Part shown: one piece after another, positions 1 to 5,652 of the stretch
Position numbering within the stretch: the first letter of the stretch is position 1
Layout of the letters: each line of letters opens with the position of its first letter
NCBI GenBank assembly: GCA_044870185.1
Contig: JBIOYL010000366.1
Span: 1 to 6,355, forward strand
Reading direction: 5' to 3'
Source: JBIOYL01 sp044870185
GTDB taxonomy: Bacteria > Actinomycetota > CALGFH01
Length of the DNA: 6,355 nucleotides
Translations under genes and position numbers: made by a program
Notes under the pieces: generated by a model
What the model was told of the DNA's origin: nothing
Seen by the model: only the letters and a program-made list of their open reading frames with translations
Database searches by the model: none

Positions 1-97
1 TTTGCGCGCCGCCATTCAGGGTGAGCACGCTGATGTTGCCCCCGACCGAGTTTGGCTTCGGCGTGAAGGTGCCGAAGGTCAGTGGCGTTGCGCCGAA
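1..97 (-). other. Out-of-frame continuation of the zinc-ribbon protein, open to left edge
   Basis: Read on the minus strand with codons at 97-95, 94-92 and so on, the segment gives FGATPLTFGTFTPKP followed by NSVGGNISVLTLNGGAQ, with no stop to the edge. About 27 of 32 codons end in G or C, as in the neighbouring genes, whereas the frame continuing from the upstream part hits TGA and then runs into A- or T-ending codons. There is no ribosome binding site or good start here, so a separate gene is unlikely. It is best read as the rest of the outer domain of the gene at 681-79. Confidence 0.6.
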
Positions 98-681
98 GGC
101 AGCACCTGGCCGCGGTCGCCCAGCACGCGCACCCGGTCGACGGCGTCGACCGACTGCGCCGGGTCGACGCCGTCGACGTGGAAGACCAGCCGGACGGCCT
201 GGTCGCCGGCCACGGCCCGCTGCAGCGTGAGCGTCACCCGCCCCCGGGTGGCCGCCCAGCCGAGCGGGCGCTCGGTCGTGCCCGTGGGCCGGGCGCTGGT
301 GGCCGTGCTGGCCGTCTCGGCCGCGCCGGCCGGGGTCCGCCGGGACAGCCGCCCGGCGGCGAACGCGGCCGCGACCACCGCCAGCAGCACCAGCCCGGTC
401 ACCAGCGCCCGCAGCGCCGGCACCACCCGGGCCCAGCGGAGCGCGGGTCCGACCGAGCCGATGCGGATCGCGCGCAGGCGGCCCGGCAGGCCGACCGGCA
501 GGCCGACCGGCAGGCCGACCGGCAGGCGGCTCGGCGACCGGCCATGCGGCGCCCGGTCGCGGGCCGGCCCCTGCAGCTCGGGCAGGGCGACGAGCCGGCT
601 CGCGCACCGCGGGCAGGCGGTGCCCGCCCGCCCGGGCCGCAGCTCGTCGCAGCGCGGGCACCAGGCCTGCCGGCGGGCCAC
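79..681 (-). CDS. Zinc-ribbon, single-pass membrane protein with outer domain (apparently frameshifted at C-terminus)
   Basis: I do not recognise the family. From GTG 681, which is 5 bases after the peptidase stop and the only plausible in-frame start, 200 residues can be read. Residues 8-26 form a CPRC-x11-CPRC zinc ribbon. Residues 53-66 hold a Leu-Pro-Val-Gly-like repeat. A hydrophobic helix spans about 90-110 (TGLVLLAVVAAAFAAG), followed by a Ser/Thr/Ala/Arg-rich linker and a beta-type segment (VTLTLQRAVAGDQAVRLVFHVDGV). The likely topology is an inner zinc ribbon with the C-terminal domain outside the membrane. The frame ends at TGA 81-79, but from about 97 to the left edge a different frame (-1) reads as convincing protein, TFGTFTPKPNSVGG and onward. 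A lost base near 98 is therefore likely, as a real mutation or an assembly error. The outer part resembles beta-sandwich sensor or anti-sigma-type domains only in general character. No strong Shine-Dalgarno is seen, and translation is probably coupled to the peptidase. Confidence 0.7.
   Translation of the reverse strand: MARRQAWCPRCDELRPGRAGTACPRCASRLVALPELQGPARDRAPHGRSPSRLPVGLPVGLPVGLPGRLRAIRIGSVGPALRWARVVPALRALVTGLVLLAVVAAAFAAGRLSRRTPAGAAETASTATSARPTGTTERPLGWAATRGRVTLTLQRAVAGDQAVRLVFHVDGVDPAQSVDAVDRVRVLGDRGQVLPSAQRH
485..526. repeat. 12-base tandem repeat (3.5 copies) inside the zinc-ribbon membrane protein gene
   Basis: The unit GGCAGGCCGACC is repeated perfectly at 485-496, 497-508 and 509-520, with a half copy at 521-526. 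On the minus strand it encodes successive Pro-Val-Gly-Leu units (residues 53-66) in the linker between zinc ribbon and membrane helix. Because 12 is a multiple of three, changes in copy number keep the frame. Confidence 0.9.
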
Positions 682-686
682 GGCCG

Positions 687-1811
687 TCAGGCGGGCACGA
701 CCCGCAGGGCGCGGGTCGTGGTGTTCAGCCGGCGGGCACCCTGTCCGGTGCACACGACGACGTCCTCGATGCGGGCGCCGAAGCGGCCGGGCAGGTAGAT
801 CCCAGGCTCGACCGAGAACACCATGCCCTGCTCGAGCGGCAGGTCGTTGCCGGCGGCGATGTAGGGGTCCTCGTGCTCGTCCAGGCCGATGCCGTGCCCG
901 GTCCGGTGGATGAAGCGCTCCCCATAGCCGGCCGCCTCGATCACCCGGCGGCAGGCGGCGTCCACCGCGCTGGCCGCCACCCCCGGCCGGACCGCCTCGC
1001 AGCCGGCCAGCTGCGCCTCGTGCAGGACGTCGTACAGCCTGCCGAACCCGTCGGGCGGCTCGCCGACCACCAGCGTCCTGGTCGTGTCGGAGCAGTAGCC
1101 GTCCAGGCGGCCGCCGATGTCGACCACGACCGGGTCGCCGGGCGAGATCGCGCGCGTCCCGGCGAGGTGGTGGGGGCTGGCGCTGTTGGGCCCGGAGCCG
1201 ACGATCACGAAGCAGGTCTCGTCGTGGCCGGCCCGGATCGCCGCGTCCAGCTCGGCGGCGACGTCGTGCTCGGTGCGGCCCGCCCAGCGCAGCTCGCCGA
1301 GCCGGTCGACCACGCCGTCGACGGCGGCCGCGACGGCCGCCAGCGCCTGGATCTCGGCAGGGTCTTTGACCATGCGCAGCGTGCGGGTCACGGTCGAGGC
1401 GGGCAGCCAGCCGGCCTTGGGCAGCGCCGCCTGCAGGCGCAGCAGGAACGCGCTCCACAGCCGGTCGCCGACGGCCAGGCGCCCGTCGCCCGCCCCGGCC
1501 GCTTCCAGCGCCTCCCGGACACGCTCGACCGGGTCGTCGGTCTCCTGCCAGGCGACCAGCTCGAGGTCGGCGTCGCCGTCGGGCTCGCCGAGGTGCTCGC
1601 GGGCAAGCGGCGCCTCCAGCAGCGGGACGACCAGCCGGGCCGGCCCGTCGGTGGGCAGCACCAGCAGGGTCAGGCGCTCCAGACCTGGCGGGGGGTAGCC
1701 GGTCAGGTAGCGGAAGTCGGCGGACGGGCCGACCAGCAGCGCGTCGATGCCGCGCTCGGCGGCCAGCGCCCGGGCCCGGGCCCGGCGCGCACCGGTTCGA
1801 CGGGTGGCCAT
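687..1811 (-). CDS. M24-family metallopeptidase (Xaa-Pro aminopeptidase/dipeptidase type)
   Basis: The 374-residue protein has an N-terminal creatinase-like domain (about 1-145, with GIDALLVGPSADFRYLTGY at 21-39) and a C-terminal pita-bread catalytic domain. All five dinuclear metal ligands are visible: D231 in VVVDIGG, D242 in CSDTTRT, H306 in HRTGHGIGL, E335 in SVEPGIY and E349 in RIED. Supporting His residues occur at H214/H215 (PHH), H302 and H313. The family removes an N-terminal residue before proline or splits Xaa-Pro dipeptides in the cytoplasm, using Mn or a related metal. The length and the lack of a long N-terminal domain favour the PepQ/YpdF/mycobacterial PepE type over E. coli PepP, but the sequence does not settle the exact specificity. 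Start ATG 1811 has AGGA 7 bases upstream. The stop lies 5 bases before the next gene's start, so translational coupling is likely. It appears intact. Confidence 0.94.
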   Translation of the reverse strand: MATRRTGARRARARALAAERGIDALLVGPSADFRYLTGYPPPGLERLTLLVLPTDGPARLVVPLLEAPLAREHLGEPDGDADLELVAWQETDDPVERVREALEAAGAGDGRLAVGDRLWSAFLLRLQAALPKAGWLPASTVTRTLRMVKDPAEIQALAAVAAAVDGVVDRLGELRWAGRTEHDVAAELDAAIRAGHDETCFVIVGSGPNSASPHHLAGTRAISPGDPVVVDIGGRLDGYCSDTTRTLVVGEPPDGFGRLYDVLHEAQLAGCEAVRPGVAASAVDAACRRVIEAAGYGERFIHRTGHGIGLDEHEDPYIAAGNDLPLEQGMVFSVEPGIYLPGRFGARIEDVVVCTGQGARRLNTTTRALRVVPA

Positions 1812-1818
1812 GCGCAGA

Positions 1819-1822
1819 TCCT
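1819..1822 (-). promoter_or_regulatory. Shine-Dalgarno core AGGA for the M24 peptidase
   Basis: On the minus strand AGGA lies 7 bases before ATG 1811, within the sequence GGTAGGATC. This spacing is normal and supports the ATG as the start of the M24 peptidase. Confidence 0.6.
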
Positions 1823-1841
1823 ACCGCCGCCCGGCCGCCAG

Positions 1842-1865
1842 GCGCCCGGTCGTCGGGCTGGGCGC
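1842..1865 (-). promoter_or_regulatory. GC inverted repeat directly after the paralog's stop codon
   Basis: GCGCCC (1842-1847) and GGGCGC (1860-1865) can pair around a 12-base loop, beginning at the first base after the TGA (1868-1866). An alternative 5-bp pairing exists inside the same stretch. No T-run follows. It sits in the 54-base gap before the peptidase gene, and a terminator or RNA-stability role is speculative. Confidence 0.25.
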
Positions 1866-2807
1866 TCACACCTTGATGCGCAGCAGCTTGGGGAGCAGGT
1901 CGAAGGCGACCGGCGCCCGGGCGTGGACCGGGCCGCCGTCCAGGGCGAGCGGGAGCGGCTCGGCGACCTCGACCCCGACGGTCTGCGACGCGTACTCGCG
2001 GACCGTCGGATGCGGGATGTGGTCGCCGTAGTACAGCCGCCTGGAGCGGGCGTAGATCGCGAGCGGCTCGCCCTCGAAGGCGATCACCGACAGGCGGCCG
2101 TCGTCGGGCAGCGCGCGGGGCGCCACCTTCATGCGGCCCATGGAGAACTGGCCGTTGGCCACGACCAGCCCGGCCAGGCGGACCTCGACCGCCGCGTGGT
2201 CCAGGGCGAGCCGCGCCGGGGTGCTGCGGGTCGTGGCGAGCCCGGTGAGCGCGGCCAGCAGCCGTCCGGCGCGGCCGGCCCGGCCCAGGCGCGGCACCAG
2301 GCTCGACACCCGCGCCGGGTAGCCGAGCTCGGCGACGTTGGCGAACACGCCGGCCTGCTCGGCGCCGTCGGGCCCGTGCCAGCGGGCCCGGCCGACGTCG
2401 GCCAGGAACAGGCCGCCGCCGACCAGGTGGCGGACCGCCCGCTCGGGATCGTCGGGCAGGCCGAAGGTCGCCGACAGGTCCTGGCGGCCGAGCCCGACCA
2501 GGCCCAGCACGGCGTCGGGGAAGCGCGCCCCGGCCGGGCCCACCAGCGCCCCGAGCACGCCGCGGGCGACCTCGTCGGAGCCGACGGCGACCAGCAGGCG
2601 GCTGCCCCGCTCGAGGGCGGCGGCCGCGACGGCCCTGGCCCGCGCCGCGGGGCGGGCGACGGCCGCCTCGGCGCGGACGCCGGCGCGGGCCAGGGCCCGG
2701 CGCAGCTCGGTGAGGTCGCGGCTGGCAGCGGCCGGGTCGGCGATCAAAAACGGCAGCCCGAACGGCAAGGCCGGGTCGGCATGCTCGCGGCCGGCGCTGG
2801 TCGGCAC
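1866..2807 (-). CDS. Diacylglycerol-kinase-fold protein with degenerate active-site motifs (probable pseudoenzyme)
   Basis: The 313 residues follow the YegS/DgkB fold throughout. An N-terminal strand FLIADPAAA (20-28) stands where the family has NPxSG. LLVAVGSDEVARGVLGAL (71-88) aligns with the GGDGTVNEV loop, but only the first G, the D and the last V are kept. LGLVGLGRQDLSATFGLP (101-118) aligns with P-x-GTGNDFAR. FANVAELGYPARV (155-167), VVANGQFSMGRMKVAP (215-230) and LPDDGRL (233-239) are well preserved. The catalytic DGE is DGG (290-292). Known lipid kinases need the GGDGT loop for ATP and the DGE acidic residues for catalysis, so ATP-dependent kinase activity is doubtful; lipid binding or a regulatory role is inference. 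The GTG start is set by AAGGAG 8 bases upstream, and it ends with TGA. The open frame and conserved fold residues argue against a decaying pseudogene. The kinase-like gene upstream of helY keeps DGE, which makes the contrast clear. Confidence 0.85.
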   Translation of the reverse strand: MPTSAGREHADPALPFGLPFLIADPAAASRDLTELRRALARAGVRAEAAVARPAARARAVAAAALERGSRLLVAVGSDEVARGVLGALVGPAGARFPDAVLGLVGLGRQDLSATFGLPDDPERAVRHLVGGGLFLADVGRARWHGPDGAEQAGVFANVAELGYPARVSSLVPRLGRAGRAGRLLAALTGLATTRSTPARLALDHAAVEVRLAGLVVANGQFSMGRMKVAPRALPDDGRLSVIAFEGEPLAIYARSRRLYYGDHIPHPTVREYASQTVGVEVAEPLPLALDGGPVHARAPVAFDLLPKLLRIKV

Positions 2808-2815
2808 AGGGGCAT

Positions 2816-2821
2816 CTCCTT
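2816..2821 (-). promoter_or_regulatory. Shine-Dalgarno AAGGAG for the degenerate lipid-kinase paralog
   Basis: On the minus strand AAGGAG is followed by an 8-base spacer and then GTG at 2807. This is the best ribosome binding site in the window and fixes the GTG as the start. An ATG (2815-2813) directly abuts the site with no spacer and lies in a different frame, so it is unlikely to be used. Confidence 0.8.
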
Positions 2822-2826
2822 GCGGG

Positions 2827-2852
2827 CGGGTGCGCCAGGCGGGTGCGCCAGG
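2827..2852. repeat. Two tandem copies of a 13-base unit in the helY downstream gap
   Basis: The unit CGGGTGCGCCAGG occurs at 2827-2839 and again, perfectly, at 2840-2852. It lies in the 104-base non-coding gap between helY and the next gene, just upstream of that gene's ribosome binding site. It could be a short slippage duplication or a paired operator site; nothing further in the sequence decides between these. Confidence 0.6.
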
Positions 2853-2879
2853 CTAGCACGGACGCCGGCCCGCCCGGCC

Positions 2880-2903
2880 CCGGCGGGCGCCTGCGGGCGC
2901 CGG
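2880..2903 (-). terminator. GC hairpin just after helY stop (possible weak terminator or processing site)
   Basis: GGCGCC (2886-2891), TGCG loop, GGCGCC (2896-2901) form a perfect 6-bp stem starting 10 bases after the helY TAG. A competing stem pairs 2880-2885 with 2898-2903. There is no T-run downstream, so factor-independent termination in the usual form is doubtful. GC-only hairpins can act as L-shaped terminators or RNA-stability elements in high-GC actinobacteria, but chance occurrence at this base composition is also plausible. Confidence 0.3.
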
Positions 2904-2911
2904 CTACCGCC

Positions 2912-5617
2912 CTACACCAGGCCCGAGTGGGCGACCACGCCGCGCTGGCAGGCGTCGATGGCCGCGCCGGCCTGGTGCGCGAGGGCGGCGTCGCCGGCCA
3001 CCAGCGCAACCTGGCGCAGCAGGTCGATGAGCTGCTTGGTGGTGCGCACGAAATCGCCGGGGGGGATGTCGTCGTCGGCCAGCACCTGCTCGAGCGACTG
3101 GCCGCTCGCCCAGCGCCAGATGTGGTCGGCGAAGCCCGCATCGACCGGGCGGGTGAGCTCCAGCCCCTCCGCCGCCTCGTGGGCGGCCACCTCGGCGCGC
3201 AGCTCGTCGAGCGCCTCCAGGGCGACGCGCACCGGCCGGGTGGGCAGCACCGCCTCGGCCGGCGGCCCTTCACCCCCGCGGGTCTCGTAGACCAGCCCCG
3301 ACACGCAGGCGGCCAGCTCGGCGGGGCTGAGCCCGGCCCACACCCCACGTTGGAGCGCCTCCACCACGACCAGGTCGGCGTCGCTGTAGACGCGGCGCAG
3401 CAGCTCGCCTTTGGCGGTGAGCGTGAAGCCCTCGACGTAGCCGAGCCGTCCCAGCACCTGCAGGACCCGGTCGAAGGTGCGCACCAGCGAGCCGGTCCGG
3501 CGGCGCACGCGGGCCGCCAGCGCCTGGTTCTGGCTGGCGAGCCGGTCGTAGCGCTGCATCCAGCGCTCGTGGTCGGCCAGGTCGGGGCAGGCATGCACCG
3601 GGTCGGCGCGCAGCTCGGCCCGCAGGCGGGCCAGCTCCGGGTCCTCGGCCGGGCCGTGCCGGCGCCGGGCCGGCCGCTCGGCCGGGGCCGGGCGCGCCAC
3701 GTCCAGCTCGGCGAGCGCCGCGGCGACGCGTGCCTTGAACCGGGGGCTCTTGGGGCTGAGCGTGCGCGGGATGGGCACCCGCCCGACGGCGACGGGCGTC
3801 CCGTCGAAGTCGCGGGCGGCCACCCGCCGCACCCGCCGGTCCTCGGTGAGCACGAGCACGCCGGTCGAGCCGTCGTGGCCGCCGGCCGAGGACAGCACCG
3901 CGGCCAGCCCGCGGCGCCGGCCGCCCGGCAGGTACACCACGGTGCCCGGCGTCAGCGCCCGCACCGCCTGGGCCGCCTCGTCGGTGCGGGCCCGCCGGTC
4001 GGCCTCGGCGAGCGCCGACTCGCGCGCCGCCAGCGCCCGCCGCTTGTCCCAGTACGCCTGGATGTCGCCGCGGTCGCAGGCGGCCGCGTCGAGGTAGCCG
4101 GCCAGGTACTCGGCGTTGCGGGCGAGCTGCTGCTCGGCGCCGTGCACGGTGCGGTCGGCCAGGAACTGGGCGAAGGAGGAGGCGAGCAGGCGCTCGGCCT
4201 GCTCCCGCCGGTAGTTGGCGACCAGGTTGACGGCCATGTTGTAGGACGGGCGGAACGACGACACCAGCGGGTAGGAGCGGGTCGAGGCCAGCCCGGCGAC
4301 GCGCTCGAACGGCACGTGGGGCTGGTGCAGGACGACCGCGGCGCCGCGCCGGTCGATGCCGCGCCGGCCCGCCCGGCCGGTGAGCTGGGTGTACTCGCCC
4401 GGGGTGAGCAGCTCGTGGCGTTCACCCTGCCACTTGGACAGCTTCTCGATCACGACCGTGCGGGCCGGCATGTTGATGCCGAGCGACAGCGTCTCGGTGG
4501 CGAACACCACCTTGACCAGGCCCTGGGCGAACAGCTCCTCGACCGCCTCCTTGAACAGGGGCAGCATGCCGGCGTGGTGGCTGGCCACCCCCCGGCCGAG
4601 CGACTCGGCCAGCGCGTCGTAGCCGAGCGCGTCCAGGTCGGCGGCGTCGATCGGCGCGACCTTGAGGTCGACGAACTCCAGGATCTCGGTCCGCTCGGCC
4701 GGGCTGGTGAGGCGGAGGTTGGCCGCCCGGCACTGCTCGACCGCCTGGTCGCAGCCGGCCCGGGAGAAGATGAAGTAGATGGCGGGCAGCAGCCGCTCGG
4801 CCTCCAGCAGGTCGACGACCTCCACCCGCGACGGCACCCAGCCGCGCCCGACCGCCCGTGGCCTGCCGCCGTGGCGGCCCTTGGTGTCGCGGCCGGAGCG
4901 CCACTCCCGCTCGCCCCGCCGGGCCAGCGCCGGGTTGGGCACCGCCTCGTCGCCGCGGGCGACGAACAGCGGGTGCAGCTCGCGGCCGACCAGGTAGGAG
5001 TTGTCGAGCGGGACGGGCCGGCGCTCCTCGATCACCACCTCGGTGGCGCCCCTGGTCGCCTCCAGCCACTCGCCGAACTCCTCGGCGTTGGAGACCGTCG
5101 CCGACAGGCTCGCCACCCGCACCTGGACCGGCAGGTTGATCAGCACCTCCTCCCAGACGGCGCCGCGCACCCGGTCCTGCAGGTAGTGGACCTCGTCCAT
5201 GACCACGTAGCGCAGCCCGGCGAGGGTGGAGCTGCCCTCATAGAGCATGTTGCGCAGCACCTCGGTGGTCATCACCACCACCGGCGCCTCGCCGTTGATG
5301 GAGTTGCCGCCGGTCAGCAGGCCGACCCTGCCCGCCCCGTGGCGGGCCACGAAGTCGCCGAACTTCTGGTTGGACAGCGCCTTCAGCGGGGTGGTGTAGA
5401 ACGCCTTGCCGCCCGACCGCAGCGCCAGCCACACGGCGAACTCGCCCACCACCGTCTTGCCGGCGCCGGTGGGGGCCGCCACCAGCGTGCCGCGGCCGCC
5501 GGCCAGCGCCAGGCACCCTCGGCGCTGGAAGTCGTCGAGCTCGAAGGCGTAGCCGCCGGCGAACTCCTCCACCAGCGCCCGCGGGTCGCCGAGAGGTGTG
5601 TGCTGCATGGGGCTCAT
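2912..5617 (-). CDS. helY: HelY-like Ski2/Mtr4-family DExH-box helicase
   Basis: This 901-residue protein is close to the ~906 aa of mycobacterial HelY. Motifs in order: Q-like region FELDDFQ (25-31); Walker A APTGAGKT (48-55); Ia TTPLKALSNQK (75-85); Ib TTEVLRNM (117-124); Walker B DEVH (141-144); SAT (172-174); RecA2 motifs YFIFSRAGCD (281-290), VASHHAGMLP (344-353), TETLSLGINMP (374-384); and motif VI QLTGRAGRRGID (411-422). A basic insert (about 220-260) joins the two RecA lobes. A beta-rich segment near 558-620 fits the arch/KOW-like region, and the C-terminal ~170 residues fit the DSHCT domain. The family unwinds RNA (possibly RNA/DNA) 3' to 5' using ATP in the cytoplasm; that role here is inferred. 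Start ATG 5617 is the first in-frame Met before the conserved region, with ATG 5608 an alternative, and neither has a clear Shine-Dalgarno. Ends with TAG. All catalytic motifs look intact. Confidence 0.95.
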   Translation of the reverse strand: MSPMQHTPLGDPRALVEEFAGGYAFELDDFQRRGCLALAGGRGTLVAAPTGAGKTVVGEFAVWLALRSGGKAFYTTPLKALSNQKFGDFVARHGAGRVGLLTGGNSINGEAPVVVMTTEVLRNMLYEGSSTLAGLRYVVMDEVHYLQDRVRGAVWEEVLINLPVQVRVASLSATVSNAEEFGEWLEATRGATEVVIEERRPVPLDNSYLVGRELHPLFVARGDEAVPNPALARRGEREWRSGRDTKGRHGGRPRAVGRGWVPSRVEVVDLLEAERLLPAIYFIFSRAGCDQAVEQCRAANLRLTSPAERTEILEFVDLKVAPIDAADLDALGYDALAESLGRGVASHHAGMLPLFKEAVEELFAQGLVKVVFATETLSLGINMPARTVVIEKLSKWQGERHELLTPGEYTQLTGRAGRRGIDRRGAAVVLHQPHVPFERVAGLASTRSYPLVSSFRPSYNMAVNLVANYRREQAERLLASSFAQFLADRTVHGAEQQLARNAEYLAGYLDAAACDRGDIQAYWDKRRALAARESALAEADRRARTDEAAQAVRALTPGTVVYLPGGRRRGLAAVLSSAGGHDGSTGVLVLTEDRRVRRVAARDFDGTPVAVGRVPIPRTLSPKSPRFKARVAAALAELDVARPAPAERPARRRHGPAEDPELARLRAELRADPVHACPDLADHERWMQRYDRLASQNQALAARVRRRTGSLVRTFDRVLQVLGRLGYVEGFTLTAKGELLRRVYSDADLVVVEALQRGVWAGLSPAELAACVSGLVYETRGGEGPPAEAVLPTRPVRVALEALDELRAEVAAHEAAEGLELTRPVDAGFADHIWRWASGQSLEQVLADDDIPPGDFVRTTKQLIDLLRQVALVAGDAALAHQAGAAIDACQRGVVAHSGLV

Positions 5618-5627
5618 GCTGCCAGGC

Positions 5628-5643
5628 GGCGCCGTGGGGCGCC
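5628..5643 (-). promoter_or_regulatory. GC hairpin between lipid kinase and helY
   Basis: A perfect inverted repeat GGCGCC-N4-GGCGCC begins 9 bases after the kinase stop and ends 10 bases before the helY ATG at 5617. An alternative, wider pairing of GGCGGCG (5625-5631) with CGCCGCC (5644-5650) is also possible. No T-run follows on the minus strand, so it is not a classical intrinsic terminator. It covers the place where a helY ribosome binding site would sit, and no Shine-Dalgarno sequence is visible there. Structure or processing control of helY translation is an inference only. Confidence 0.35.
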
Positions 5644-5652
5644 CGCCGCCGC

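Noticed and set aside
91..110. Programmed ribosomal frameshift in the zinc-ribbon gene
   Set aside because: No slippery heptamer or clear downstream structure around position 98; a lost base or assembly error is simpler.
485..526. Short repeat cluster considered as a CRISPR array
   Set aside because: Units are 12 bases with no spacers and encode a peptide repeat in frame.
2..913. Plus-strand frame at the left end (303 codons)
   Set aside because: Product is Arg/Ser/Pro-rich and opposite the zinc-ribbon and peptidase genes; it is not supported by any motif.
2813..2815. ATG directly after AAGGAG as the start of the DagK-like gene
   Set aside because: It is out of frame with the conserved protein and has no spacer to the Shine-Dalgarno, whereas GTG 2807 is in frame with an 8-base spacer.
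873..3290. Plus-strand open frame of 805 codons across the peptidase and DagK-like genes
   Set aside because: Low-complexity product running through two clear genes and their non-coding gaps on the other strand; no domain or ribosome binding site.
682..3594. Minus-strand frame continuous with the zinc-ribbon gene for 1171 codons
   Set aside because: Only the part below 681 looks like real protein. The rest is a shifted reading of helY, the DagK-like gene and the peptidase, rich in Arg, Pro and Gly.
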